The notes beneath the pieces were generated by a model that had not been told where the DNA came from, searched no databases, and saw only the letters and a program-made list of their open reading frames with translations. This document shows, in pieces, positions 8,846 to 18,226 of a DNA stretch of 64,000 bases. Location of the stretch: NCBI GenBank assembly GCA_036504445.1, contig DASXVE010000025.1, positions 124,001 through 188,000 of the forward strand, written 5' to 3'. Position numbers and translations under genes: made by a program. Each line of letters opens with the position of its first letter. Within the stretch, counting starts at the first letter, position 1. The stretch is from Candidatus Aquicultor sp. Its GTDB lineage: Bacteria > Actinomycetota > Aquicultoria > Aquicultorales > Aquicultoraceae.

Positions 8846-10015
8846 TTATTTAGGCAAATGCTCAATCTCATTGAGGATTATCTCAACCCTGGCAGACCAG
8901 TCTGCTGCTGCAGCATATCGGATAAGGCTATCTCTGTCCTGGGGCTTTGCAACCGCTGCTTGAAGCTGCTGTAAGAATTGCTCTCGCGAATTATACAGGT
9001 ACGCGGGGCTGTTGATGTTTTTAATCTCATCCCATTCAGCTGAAACAACCGGTAAGCCACATGCCATATACTCGTAAAGCTTGAGCGGATGAATGCTGTT
9101 GACAAGATCGGCGTGCTCGCGCGCATTAAACGGGATTATACCAACATCGGCATTATGCAAATACGCCGGAAGATCATCATACGAACGCTTTCCAAGAACA
9201 TGGATATTGGATAGCTCTGCGATTTTACTACGGGCGCCTTCGTCGGGGCCGATTATTGCAAACGATACCTGAGGAAGTTGCTCTGCGGCCCAATTAATCA
9301 GCGTGTGGTCAAACCACGAATTAAGCGCCCCGACATAGATTGCAATCGGCCTCGGTGTAGTTGCAAGGTCGGTGGGTTGCGCTTTCGACCCCTCGGCAAA
9401 ATGTTTAAAGTTCACGCCGTTTGGCACGTGAAGCATTGCTTTTGGCTGCATCTCCTCTACATGTTCTTTCAGGCTCTCGGCAGTATAGATGACCAAGCCA
9501 ACCGAGCGTGCAAGTTCGCTCTCCATCGCGAGCACAGCGTGTGTCGCACGTTCGTAGCCCGAATTGTTGTCCACAATGCGGAAAATCGCTGTTTTATACT
9601 TGATCGCTTCCAGCAAAAACAGCTGGTTAGGATTATCGAAGTACAGAAGATCGACGTCGCCGAAACCAGCATCATATATTTTCTTTATCACATTTGGATA
9701 TGTGAGCGACGCCCAGTTGCGGTGTACCCATTCACTTCGCAGGATATGCTTGTTATGTGGTGCGAGCAATGCGCCTGGCACATACGTCCAGAGATGGCCG
9801 TCGAGATAATATTGGCCTCCGGAGCGGTAAATCTCTAATCTCTCGGAAAGTTCACGGCTCGTGGTTCCCATAAAATGCAACGGCGATATCGGGTGTGAGA
9901 TAAATGCAACGTCCCAACCGGCAGCAACAAAACCGCGTGCGAGGTGGTGACTGCCGACCTGGCACGGTGAATTCCAGTAATTACTGCAAGCAATCAAAGC
10001 TTTTTTACGTACCAT
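8846..10015 (-). CDS. GT4-like glycosyltransferase
   Basis: 389 aa, GT-B fold. The N-terminus has ALIACSNYW and SHHLARGFVAAGWDV, typical of an acceptor-domain Rossmann start. The C-terminal donor domain has PIAIYVGALNSWFD and the conserved HPLKLYEYMACGLPVVS block. It probably transfers one sugar in repeat-unit assembly; the substrate is not predictable. It follows the heparinase-like gene by 3 nt and ends before the manC promoter region, so it is probably last in that transcript. Confidence 0.87.
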   Translation of the reverse strand: MVRKKALIACSNYWNSPCQVGSHHLARGFVAAGWDVAFISHPISPLHFMGTTSRELSERLEIYRSGGQYYLDGHLWTYVPGALLAPHNKHILRSEWVHRNWASLTYPNVIKKIYDAGFGDVDLLYFDNPNQLFLLEAIKYKTAIFRIVDNNSGYERATHAVLAMESELARSVGLVIYTAESLKEHVEEMQPKAMLHVPNGVNFKHFAEGSKAQPTDLATTPRPIAIYVGALNSWFDHTLINWAAEQLPQVSFAIIGPDEGARSKIAELSNIHVLGKRSYDDLPAYLHNADVGIIPFNAREHADLVNSIHPLKLYEYMACGLPVVSAEWDEIKNINSPAYLYNSREQFLQQLQAAVAKPQDRDSLIRYAAAADWSARVEIILNEIEHLPK

Positions 10016-10018
10016 TGC

Positions 10019-12373
10019 TTACTCTACCTCAATTCGCCAGGAGATCTTATCGGTATCCGTTGAAAGTCGCACCACTTGAGTTTTCTGCAACCAACCGTAT
10101 GCCGGTGAATACAGGCTCTCTACAATAGACCACATGCCGGGCTTACCGGCTAGTTTGATGTTAACCTTGTCGACGCTTAACTCAATTGTACTACCATCAG
10201 CAGATAATTTCGCAGCAACTTCAGGCGCGAAGTGGAACGAAACTTGCTTTTTCCCTCCACTTTCACATTCATCAATGCCACTAATAGTGGTTCTGCCAAC
10301 TTCGAGCGTGCGGCGATGCAATGCACTGAACCCGTAATGCTCACCTATAAACCGGCTAGCACTTACTTCGATTGTCCTTGCCTTTGCCTGGTCGTACATG
10401 CTAAATAGCCCGGCCGTCCCGTCATTCCAACGGTTTTGCTCCTTGCCTTCGATAGACAAAGTATTATGCATGGCAGTTGAGCGGAATAGGTTGCGCTTCT
10501 CCGGCATAGGCGTGTAGAGATACGTGCCTGGGTCAACAAAGATCGGCCTGCCATCCACACTTAACACTATCGAGAGCTGATCGTTGTGGGCGTGCCCCCC
10601 ATTGCCGTTCTGCCCGTTCGAGCCACAGCGAACAACCAGATGCAAGCGTGGTGAGTCGTAAATATAGAGACCGAAGTCGGGATATTCATAGTGCACTATG
10701 TCCTGACCAGGTGTTTTATCTTTACAGGCAGGCGAATTTTCCGCAGCTTTAGCATTTGAGTTTCCAGCCTTGTAGGGCACCTTCATCCCTCCGGCGAGAT
10801 TTCTTATAATTTCGGTTTCAAACGATTGATCGCCAACGAACTCGGCAAAGTCATCACGATTAAAGAACCCATTGATCGCCGCCACCAGATGACGGTGATC
10901 GAGCTGATCTTCCAGTAAGTACTCCGCATCATCGGGCAACCCGTCATAATCTGCTAAGTTAAGATATTTAGCTTTAGCCTTAGCAACACTTATACTTTTA
11001 TGCGATGGCATCAGTTTTAAAAACCGGCCGCTATCATTATCACCGATCTGGCAGATGTGCTCGGCCGAGCCTGAGGTACGCATCGTAAACTCGGCCATCT
11101 TTTCCAAACGTTCAAAATACCAGCTTGGAAATGGCGTAAGCTGGTCAGTTCCCGGTAAAGGATAGAGTTTTAAAGGTGCTGGTTCTAGTGGCGGATTGAC
11201 TTTGTGCAGGTTGTTGTCATACCGGCGCAGTGCCTCTTTTTTATCCTCCGGTAGCGCCAAGACCAGAGCTGTTGCATACGTCACGAGTTCGGCCGAAAGC
11301 CTATGATAGCTAGTCGACCCTTCGAAGTTTGAACCGTCCTCATTGAACTCTGATCCCACTTCGTTTACGAGTTCTTGCATTGCAAAAGCAAGCCAAACAT
11401 CGGTTTCAGATGTTCGCGGAAGATTCACAGCAACAAACAGTAGGCCAACTATATCAGAGAGGTAATGGTTACTCCTGAGCATTTGCGACCATTCGAGGTT
11501 GTTGGTTATGTAGAGCCCATGCTCATATGCACTGTGCTTGAAAACAACCTCAAACTCATCGTCGAACGACATACCTTGCGCCTTGAAAAGGTCATACGTA
11601 AAAAGCCAGTTTGCTATACGGATACCGACGTCCATAGTACAGCGCCAATTCGCACCGAAGCGCGGTGGATTTGTGGCAATAAAGTCAAGCACCTGGTTAC
11701 GGAATTCGTTGGGATACGTTTCGGCATCATTCATCCGGTTATGAGCGCCCTGTCCCTTTGCTACCGCGTATGCCCATGCCAACTGCGGTAGGTGCTGCAT
11801 ACGAGCAAGCTCCCACGGTACTTTGATGTCAGCACCCGGTTTATACGCATACTGGGTATCAAGATACCAGGTGTTTTCAAGCCAGCGATAGCCAGATTTG
11901 AAATCAAGATGCCAATCCATTGGGGTGTAGCTGGGATCAATCTGGCGCCATATGTGCTGCGACTCTTTGAGGTTTGGGATATTAATGCGGCTGGATAACC
12001 AATTTCCGCTCGTATCGGGGTTAACTTGTGAGCCATCATCATAAACAATGCCATCGATGCCTTTGCATTGCATGCCGTGCTTTTCTATAACATAACCTGA
12101 ACCAAGTAGATCAAAGCAATGCTTAAGTATGTTGGTCGTTAAGCAAGCGATCTGATCAGCGTAGGGAACCAAGATGCTTGCTGATATCGGCGAGATAATC
12201 CTTAAAAGGCTGCCATTGGGGATATCAGTATTTATTGCATAGGTCGGGCGCTTAATGTCCCGCTTCCGGCGCTGATACGATGCAACCTCTTGCTTGATTC
12301 GCCCGGCGAGTTTTTGGGCTACGACGTGTGGCGGTAATGAGATAGCTCGGCGAACGTAGTGTTTTACGCTCAT
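10019..12373 (-). CDS. Heparinase II/III-like (alginate lyase superfamily) protein
   Basis: 784 aa. The N-terminal region (from about residue 120) is an alpha/alpha toroid rich in Trp, as in bacterial heparinase II/III and alginate lyases. The C-terminal beta domain has the family block GNGGHAHNDQLSIVLSV followed by FVDPGTYLYTP and MHNTLSIEG. No signal peptide is apparent, so it may act in the cytoplasm. Proteins of this type often sit in exopolysaccharide operons next to GT4 genes; their reaction is unsettled (lyase, or a uronyl-modifying role). It overlaps the upstream GT4 gene by 4 nt (ATGA) and is followed 3 nt later by another GT, so it belongs to the assembly operon. Confidence 0.85.
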   Translation of the reverse strand: MSVKHYVRRAISLPPHVVAQKLAGRIKQEVASYQRRKRDIKRPTYAINTDIPNGSLLRIISPISASILVPYADQIACLTTNILKHCFDLLGSGYVIEKHGMQCKGIDGIVYDDGSQVNPDTSGNWLSSRINIPNLKESQHIWRQIDPSYTPMDWHLDFKSGYRWLENTWYLDTQYAYKPGADIKVPWELARMQHLPQLAWAYAVAKGQGAHNRMNDAETYPNEFRNQVLDFIATNPPRFGANWRCTMDVGIRIANWLFTYDLFKAQGMSFDDEFEVVFKHSAYEHGLYITNNLEWSQMLRSNHYLSDIVGLLFVAVNLPRTSETDVWLAFAMQELVNEVGSEFNEDGSNFEGSTSYHRLSAELVTYATALVLALPEDKKEALRRYDNNLHKVNPPLEPAPLKLYPLPGTDQLTPFPSWYFERLEKMAEFTMRTSGSAEHICQIGDNDSGRFLKLMPSHKSISVAKAKAKYLNLADYDGLPDDAEYLLEDQLDHRHLVAAINGFFNRDDFAEFVGDQSFETEIIRNLAGGMKVPYKAGNSNAKAAENSPACKDKTPGQDIVHYEYPDFGLYIYDSPRLHLVVRCGSNGQNGNGGHAHNDQLSIVLSVDGRPIFVDPGTYLYTPMPEKRNLFRSTAMHNTLSIEGKEQNRWNDGTAGLFSMYDQAKARTIEVSASRFIGEHYGFSALHRRTLEVGRTTISGIDECESGGKKQVSFHFAPEVAAKLSADGSTIELSVDKVNIKLAGKPGMWSIVESLYSPAYGWLQKTQVVRLSTDTDKISWRIEVE

Positions 12374-13974
12374 CCACAGCGCTCCTTGAGCTTCTCGATG
12401 ATTTTTCGAGTGTGCTCTTTCCAGGTATATTTGGCAACTACTTCTTCGCGAGCAGCCTTGCCTAGGTGAGCACGAAGGTCCTTATCGTCAATCAATATCT
12501 TCAAGCCCCCTACGAGCGAATCAACATCACCCGGCTTTACCATCCAGGCTGTTTTATTGTGTTCAAGAATCTCGCCGATCTGGTCCAGGTCAGAAGCAAC
12601 GATCCCCTTCCCCATTGCCATGTACTCAAAAAGCTTGGTCGGCGAACCAAAGAAAGGCGAACCGTCGGGGTTAGGCACGTGCGGTGATGCCAATATATCG
12701 CAGGCAGCGAGATAAGATGGGCCCTCTTCTTGTGGGATAATACCGGTTAGTGTGCAGATGCCCTTCACCCCATATTTGGAAAGATTCTCCCTTACTTGCA
12801 TCATGGTTACCCCATCGCCGATCATTAGGAGATGCACTTTTACTCTGTACTCAGGATATGTCTGCAACAATTTACCAAATGCCTCAGCTAACACCTCAGC
12901 GCCATGCCATTTACCGAATGTGCCAATAAAACCGATGACAGTTTTGTCATCAAGAGCATAATTAGTACGGATAGCTGAGCCATCAACCTGTGGAGAATAC
13001 TTATCCGGATCTACTCCATTAGGATTAACAAGAACTTTTTCAGGCTCAATTCCTCGTGCAACCAGCTCATCTTTTATGGCTTGGCTAACGACAACCACAA
13101 CATCCGCAGCTTTAAGATTGAGCAGCTCGATTCGTTCAGATAAGGTTTCATACTTTAGGGGCTGGCCCCAGTTGCGATTTACCCAGATCTCAGAACCATT
13201 GTATTCAAGCACAAAGGGAAGGCCATAATAATTTGATAATTCTGCTCCTGAGTAGTTGTTAAGACCATATCTCTGGTAGATAAATGATAGCTTTTTGTTG
13301 CTAAGAAGAGTTTTCGCTTCCCTATTCAAAACGCGATTATAATTAAAAGTTGGTAGTTCCTTGAAGTCCCAAAGACTAACCTCTGGTTTTATGCGATACG
13401 TTTCTATGTCGTGCCTTACAGTCGGAATCATATCAGACGTTAAAAAAATCGGCTTTTCTAAAAAACTGTCGAGATTGTTTAAGACCCCCGCGATATGCCC
13501 GACCGAACCACCCGAGCGAACACCAAACAATAAATCGCTTCTAACATATACTGGTGTGCCTGATAGCCCCAGATTACGCTGGGATTTTAAGGTTTGGTCA
13601 TTAGCCTCTAATAGACTGAGCTCTTGTTGAACCAAGGCCAGTAGCGATGATTTTCGCCTGGAGTCGCGTAGCATCCGATACAGATACTTGACTAACACAG
13701 AAACCGTAATATCCTGTCGATTACCTAGCTCATCTTCAATAAAGCTATGACCTCGACTCAGCATCCGTAGCAGAAGCGCCGTAACAAGCGGTTTGGATAA
13801 TAGATCGAGTTCATAGGTTAGAAGCTGCGATTCACGGTATCGAAAAATATTCGAAACGATTTTCCTATTCTTGACCCACCCCGCAAGCTCTTCAAATGTT
13901 ATAACGTTGGAAGAACAATTAGCATCAGGATCTAAGATTGTGTTTTTTAGAATCGTAATCTCCGAACTGGCCAT
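12370..13974 (-). CDS. GT4 family glycosyltransferase with N-terminal extension
   Basis: About 534 aa, which is 120-150 residues longer than a usual GT4. The first 130 residues are extra and of unknown role. The GT-B core starts near the segment containing LGLSGTPVYVRSDLLFGVRSG. The donor domain has VIGFIGTFGKWHGAEVLAEA and the EX7E-type block SPTKLFEYMAMGKGIVASD. The ATG at 13972-13974 is preferred because it lies just after the upstream methyltransferase stop; an in-frame TTG at 14037 would overlap that gene by 59 nt. The gene overlaps the heparinase-like gene by 4 nt. Confidence 0.88.
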   Translation of the reverse strand: MASSEITILKNTILDPDANCSSNVITFEELAGWVKNRKIVSNIFRYRESQLLTYELDLLSKPLVTALLLRMLSRGHSFIEDELGNRQDITVSVLVKYLYRMLRDSRRKSSLLALVQQELSLLEANDQTLKSQRNLGLSGTPVYVRSDLLFGVRSGGSVGHIAGVLNNLDSFLEKPIFLTSDMIPTVRHDIETYRIKPEVSLWDFKELPTFNYNRVLNREAKTLLSNKKLSFIYQRYGLNNYSGAELSNYYGLPFVLEYNGSEIWVNRNWGQPLKYETLSERIELLNLKAADVVVVVSQAIKDELVARGIEPEKVLVNPNGVDPDKYSPQVDGSAIRTNYALDDKTVIGFIGTFGKWHGAEVLAEAFGKLLQTYPEYRVKVHLLMIGDGVTMMQVRENLSKYGVKGICTLTGIIPQEEGPSYLAACDILASPHVPNPDGSPFFGSPTKLFEYMAMGKGIVASDLDQIGEILEHNKTAWMVKPGDVDSLVGGLKILIDDKDLRAHLGKAAREEVVAKYTWKEHTRKIIEKLKERCG

Positions 13975-13978
13975 ACAA

Positions 13979-14791
13979 TCACTTTTTTCGCGCTTGAGCA
14001 ATAACATACCAGCCGAAATATCTTCCGATGAGATCAAGCCATTTTTGAGACATAGCGGGGTAAAGTCTTTGGATGCTCGAAGGGAAATCTTCCTTCACAA
14101 GTTTTCTGACACATAACGATTCAACAGAAAAGCCCACTTTTCTTAGCATATGTTTTAGCTGCCTACGGCTATAAACGTTTACTAAAGGCAGTTTAGCGCT
14201 CGTGGTATACTCAATCATTGATCGACGTTCCCTAAGGCTACGCTTCAAGAACCCTAAACCTAGAATATGGTCAGCCAATGTAACAGTAAGTCGATAGAAA
14301 ACCGAGTTTTTGTGGTATATGATCACCCAAAACTCGCCACCATGTTTGGCTACTCGATAAGCTTCTTTAAAACTCTTTTCTATATCCGGCGTATGGTGTA
14401 ACACACCGTTAGAAAACACAACGTCGAAGGTCTCATCGTTAAACTGAAGGTTTTCCGCATCTCCTACTGCTAGTTCAACCGCATAACCATAAAAGCTAAG
14501 ATGGGCTTTAGTTCGGTCGGGATTCTCAGGTGTTAGATCAATCCCAGTATATTCCGCCTCGTGTTTGCAAAACTGGTATGCATCATAGCCGGCACCGCAA
14601 CCTAATTCAAGCACATGTTTACCAGCAAAAGAAGCAAACGGAACCAGCTCTAAAAGCCAAGGCTGCTCGTATGTAAATCTTTTATCTAAAACGTTTTCGA
14701 AAAATTCCTTTGTCCCAGGCTCAGCGCTACCGCTAAACGCAGTTCCAGCTGGAGTTGCCCCCCAGACCACACGAGACGATTCTTTATCCAC
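13979..14791 (-). CDS. Class I SAM-dependent methyltransferase
   Basis: 270 aa. Motif I VLELGCGAGYDAYQF binds S-adenosylmethionine. Motif IV/post-motif is VVFSNGVLHHTPDIEKSF, typical of the small-molecule Methyltransf_11 group. The GTG start at 14791 has GAGGG 7 nt upstream. It resembles the methyltransferase at 51740-52507 in its N-terminal pattern (a GSAEPGTKEFFE-type segment versus GNVEPGTLAWFE), so the two may act on similar substrates. It probably methylates a sugar of the glycan or a lipid-linked intermediate; the target is unknown. Confidence 0.87.
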   Translation of the reverse strand: MDKESSRVVWGATPAGTAFSGSAEPGTKEFFENVLDKRFTYEQPWLLELVPFASFAGKHVLELGCGAGYDAYQFCKHEAEYTGIDLTPENPDRTKAHLSFYGYAVELAVGDAENLQFNDETFDVVFSNGVLHHTPDIEKSFKEAYRVAKHGGEFWVIIYHKNSVFYRLTVTLADHILGLGFLKRSLRERRSMIEYTTSAKLPLVNVYSRRQLKHMLRKVGFSVESLCVRKLVKEDFPSSIQRLYPAMSQKWLDLIGRYFGWYVIAQARKK

Positions 14792-14900
14792 TAATATGCC
14801 CTCGTATACTCGTCAAACAACATTTCATTTTTAATTTACGAAACTTATTGACGTCGATTGACCAAGCTGGCTCGCTACATAAATATGATGATAGATCGCA

Positions 14901-15869
14901 CTAATTTAGCTCTTCTTCATGAAGGTTTTCATGAAGAAGACCCCAGTCATTATTGTTGCGTAATTCCGGAACCTTGCCTTGGGCAATGCTATCATTTACG
15001 TCATTAATAAAACTATAATCCAACCACGGCTTTTGAGCAAAAAACTGGAGTTGTTCTCTAAACGAGAGAGAAGCCCAACCTAAGCCATGATCTATATGAT
15101 ACAAGCACATAGGTTCTTCTAAAACTTGCTCCTTGACACCATGACCTATCGCCATCAAGCAAAGCAACCCATCGAGATGTAGACAGAAATACGGTATCTC
15201 AAGATAACCGCGAACTCGCTCCCAGGCATCTTTTGCCATTAATGTGAAATCGCCAGAACCATTTGTGTGGGCTATAAGCTGACTGGGTAGCTTTCTAATC
15301 TTCTCTTTCCTACGCCTCGAGTCGCTCCTGTTAATTGTACCACCGTTTCGAATGTGCGTGCGTATGACGTTATTCTGGCACCATTGAAGTTGATTTTCAA
15401 TATCTGCCTCCGGAATGGCAGCTGGTACATCCAGCCGATCAATACGGTACATGCAACTATCATCGAGCGGAGATTGCGCTAAGAATTGTATTAGCTCTTC
15501 GGAAAACAACAGGTCCATGTTGGTAGCCAGCACGAAGGGGGCGCGCGCCCTTCGTATTCCAACATTCTTAGCAATCATCTGATGAAGATTTATTACATCA
15601 AAGTTCTTAAGCTTCCTATGTATTTCACCAGGTACCTGTACGAAACGAAATTTTAACGGCCCCTTTGTATCCCAATCGAGCGCTTGGGAAAACGGCGGAC
15701 GGTCTTCAGGTGGGTTCCAATCAACAAAAATAAGCTCTGCTAAGAGATTATATTTACGCGCCAATATAGTTAGCCCATAAACAAAAATACGAGCCCGTTG
15801 TAAAAATTCGCCGCCGTGGTCGTCATTGCGACAAGCAACCACTATGCTAAGCTTACAGTCCTCTGCCAT
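14901..15869 (-). CDS. GT-A-like putative glycosyltransferase (tandem copy 1)
   Basis: 322 aa. The start KLSIVVACRNDDHGG is the opening strand and loop of GT2-like enzymes. AELIFVDWNPPEDR follows, then NVGIRRARAPFVLATNMDLL, which places an acidic residue where the DxD-type metal site is expected. The C-terminal half is unassigned. It is clearly related to the neighbouring gene at 15900-16877 (shared NVGIRRARAPF, DAWE..RGY, DWGL near the end). Family membership is inferred from the fold-like N-terminus; the sugar and acceptor are unknown. The two genes are 30 nt apart. Confidence 0.72.
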   Translation of the reverse strand: MAEDCKLSIVVACRNDDHGGEFLQRARIFVYGLTILARKYNLLAELIFVDWNPPEDRPPFSQALDWDTKGPLKFRFVQVPGEIHRKLKNFDVINLHQMIAKNVGIRRARAPFVLATNMDLLFSEELIQFLAQSPLDDSCMYRIDRLDVPAAIPEADIENQLQWCQNNVIRTHIRNGGTINRSDSRRRKEKIRKLPSQLIAHTNGSGDFTLMAKDAWERVRGYLEIPYFCLHLDGLLCLMAIGHGVKEQVLEEPMCLYHIDHGLGWASLSFREQLQFFAQKPWLDYSFINDVNDSIAQGKVPELRNNNDWGLLHENLHEEELN

Positions 15870-15899
15870 AGTCTCAATTCCTAACTAGACCTTTATAAT

Positions 15900-16877
15900 T
15901 TACTTAAGAACGGTCTCCATAAGTTGATGCTGTGCCAATCCCCAATCTGACTCATTTAACAAAATGGGTTCTCCGCCGCTGATATAGTGGTGCTTTAACT
16001 GACCCCATAGATTAATATCAAGCCATGGCATGCCAATAAACATATCTAACCTCTCCTTGAGCGGAAGATCTAGGACAGACGAATCTTGATCTATGTAGCT
16101 AAGCCGGATTGATTCCTGAAGTACTAATTGCTTGTAGCCAAGACTAACCGCTGTATAAAGGAGAGCTTTATCCAGATATAGTGGATACACAGGTAGCTCG
16201 GGATACCCCCTAGTTTTCTCCCACGCATCCTTTGCCATCAATATGAAATCTGAGCAAACATCATCGTGAATATACTGGCGTGGCCTCGAGAACGGCTTAT
16301 TGATCTGCTGCTTAGCCACATGCTTAGCACGCCTGATTGCTGGCTGAATAGAGAGCCAATTCAAAGCATATCTCCAACGAAACGGGTTTTTTGCCTGCTC
16401 CTGGCATACTGGCTTTTGTATAATCTCAGAACTAGTCTTATGACGGTAGAGCGAATATATGCGATCCGGTTTCAAGTGTTCTTTTGACAAAAAAGCTATT
16501 AACTCTTCAGGCATAACCACATTCAGACTGGTAGCTAGAATAAAAGGTGCTCTAGCCCGGCGTATGCCAACATTTCTTGCTATCATTTCAAAGAAATGCA
16601 TAGTGTCGGAATTTCTGAAGCTGTTGTGAACTTCAGGTGGCACAGTAATGATCCGAACATTTAGCATGGGGCTGGAAGGCCGATCTGGATGCGTTGAACT
16701 TATTCGACTATTTTGCGCATTCCAGTTAACGATAATAAGCTCTGCATCCAAACTATGTCGGTTGCAGAGCTGGGATAGGGTTTCCCTGAAATAATTGATC
16801 TTACGTTTTATGTAGTTGTTATCCTGGTTATTGCCTTGGACGGCGACTACAAAACTTATTCGGGGTTTCTTTTTCAT
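15900..16877 (-). CDS. GT-A-like putative glycosyltransferase (tandem copy 2, acidic site altered)
   Basis: About 325 aa, a paralogue of the preceding gene; both share NVGIRRARAPF, AKDAWE, RGY and a C-terminal SDWGL/NDWGL segment. At the positions where copy 1 has VDWN and NMDLL, this copy has VNWN and SLNVV, so the putative metal-binding acids are replaced by Asn. It may have a changed substrate or be a non-catalytic partner. The ATG at 16875-16877 is chosen; an in-frame TTG lies two codons earlier. The strong promoter at 16927-16955 gives a leader of about 43 nt, and this is the first gene of that unit. Confidence 0.7.
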   Translation of the reverse strand: MKKKPRISFVVAVQGNNQDNNYIKRKINYFRETLSQLCNRHSLDAELIIVNWNAQNSRISSTHPDRPSSPMLNVRIITVPPEVHNSFRNSDTMHFFEMIARNVGIRRARAPFILATSLNVVMPEELIAFLSKEHLKPDRIYSLYRHKTSSEIIQKPVCQEQAKNPFRWRYALNWLSIQPAIRRAKHVAKQQINKPFSRPRQYIHDDVCSDFILMAKDAWEKTRGYPELPVYPLYLDKALLYTAVSLGYKQLVLQESIRLSYIDQDSSVLDLPLKERLDMFIGMPWLDINLWGQLKHHYISGGEPILLNESDWGLAQHQLMETVLK

Positions 16878-16926
16878 TAGCAAATTAACTCGACAAAATG
16901 GCCTTTAGTAAACAACCAACGCTACA

Positions 16927-16955
16927 AATATATATGGCACTTATAATACTGTCAA
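16927..16955 (-). promoter_or_regulatory. Near-consensus sigma70-type promoter
   Basis: On the minus strand the -35 box is TTGACA (16950-16955, perfect) and the -10 box is TATATT (16927-16932, 5 of 6). They are separated by exactly 17 bp, inside the 146-bp gap between two genes. It should drive the tandem GT-A-like genes and the run 16877 down to about 8846. Confidence 0.75.
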
Positions 16956-17029
16956 CCAACAATAGCCCAGCTTTAAGGTCCTAGCTTAGCAGCCACCGAA
17001 TAATTCGGGAGCGGTAGGTTTACTTAAGC

Positions 17030-18226
17030 TCACTGTTCGATAATTTCGAGAAATCTCTGGTTAAACTGGGTCTGCCCCCAGCTTGATACCCGCAGCTTGC
17101 CCTTTTCAGCCAACCCTTTGCATAGTTGATCATTAACCCAAAGTCGGTGAATACTTTCTGCGATTTCCCTGACCGATTCAGGACCAAACAAAATAGCAGC
17201 ATCACCAACCTGCTCTGGCATCGCAAAAATATTGGAGCAGGCTACTGGACACCCAAGAACGAACGCCTCAAGTGGTGGAATATTTGTTGGCCCAAAGTAA
17301 GTAGGCATTATTAACGCTCGCGCCCTTTTATAAAACTCAGGCATATCTTGGTTCGGAACGTACCCCATAAAATAAACAGAATTATTGAGCCCAAGTTCAC
17401 CGACTAATTGCTTTGCTTGCTTATAGCCATTTTTCTCTTGCGAACCAACCAGAACGAGACCAATATCAGGTACTTCGTCCTTTAATAATGCAACTGCTTT
17501 AATAAGGTTTATATGGTTCTTATGTTGCCAAAACTGCGCAGGATAAAAGATGAATTTCTTTGGCAAAGCATATTTCGTATCAAAATCAGGTGCAGCGTTA
17601 TTTTCAAAGATGTAATGTGGTGGAATAAATGGTAGAACATAAATCCGTTCCTTGGGTATGTTATAGCATTCATGTACCTGTTGTCGCCCTAACTCAGAAT
17701 CAACGAGGATTCCTTTAGCAACCCAACACATATTTGAGTATAGCTTCTCACGATACTCATATTGGCCATTTTCAGATACCTCTGGAAAGCAGCTCTGATA
17801 ACGATGCATCAAATCGTGAATGGTGACCAGTACGGGTACTTTTACTTTGTAGCTCCATGCATCCTGGGATGGGAATATCCATAGATGACATTGCTGTACC
17901 ACCAAGGTCCTAGCGACTGGATGGAGATAGTGCGCGATATTGCGCCACCAAGCCACAGGCAAATTATATTTATCCCACCACCGCTCAAGTAGTCTTCCTA
18001 CCTTGGCAAGCGCTCTTCCTCTTAGGCCAGGAAATGTAGATGGGATCATCACAGCCTCAAACGCATAGGGCATGATTATTTCCGACCAGGCTGGGTCGGA
18101 ATAAGCAACGACAATTTCAAAGCGACTTCTTGGTAAAGCGGCTAACGCATGAAGAATCGCTAGATCGTATTGGTATCCTCCCCCATAATAAGGTGCTGCC
18201 TCTAAAAAGATACCTATCTTTTGCAT
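17030..18226 (-). CDS. GT4 family glycosyltransferase
   Basis: 398 aa. The N-terminus QKIGIFLEAAPYYGGGYQYD has the GG loop of GT4 enzymes. The donor domain has FIFYPAQFWQHKNHINLIKA and the block PTYFGPTNIPPLEAFVLGCP, as in mannosyl/rhamnosyl transferases that build repeated chains. The start at 18224-18226 has AGGAG 5 nt upstream; an earlier in-frame codon lies inside the upstream gene and lacks a ribosome site. It overlaps the methyltransferase upstream by 13 nt and is last in its run before the promoter at 16927-16955. Confidence 0.9.
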   Translation of the reverse strand: MQKIGIFLEAAPYYGGGYQYDLAILHALAALPRSRFEIVVAYSDPAWSEIIMPYAFEAVMIPSTFPGLRGRALAKVGRLLERWWDKYNLPVAWWRNIAHYLHPVARTLVVQQCHLWIFPSQDAWSYKVKVPVLVTIHDLMHRYQSCFPEVSENGQYEYREKLYSNMCWVAKGILVDSELGRQQVHECYNIPKERIYVLPFIPPHYIFENNAAPDFDTKYALPKKFIFYPAQFWQHKNHINLIKAVALLKDEVPDIGLVLVGSQEKNGYKQAKQLVGELGLNNSVYFMGYVPNQDMPEFYKRARALIMPTYFGPTNIPPLEAFVLGCPVACSNIFAMPEQVGDAAILFGPESVREIAESIHRLWVNDQLCKGLAEKGKLRVSSWGQTQFNQRFLEIIEQ

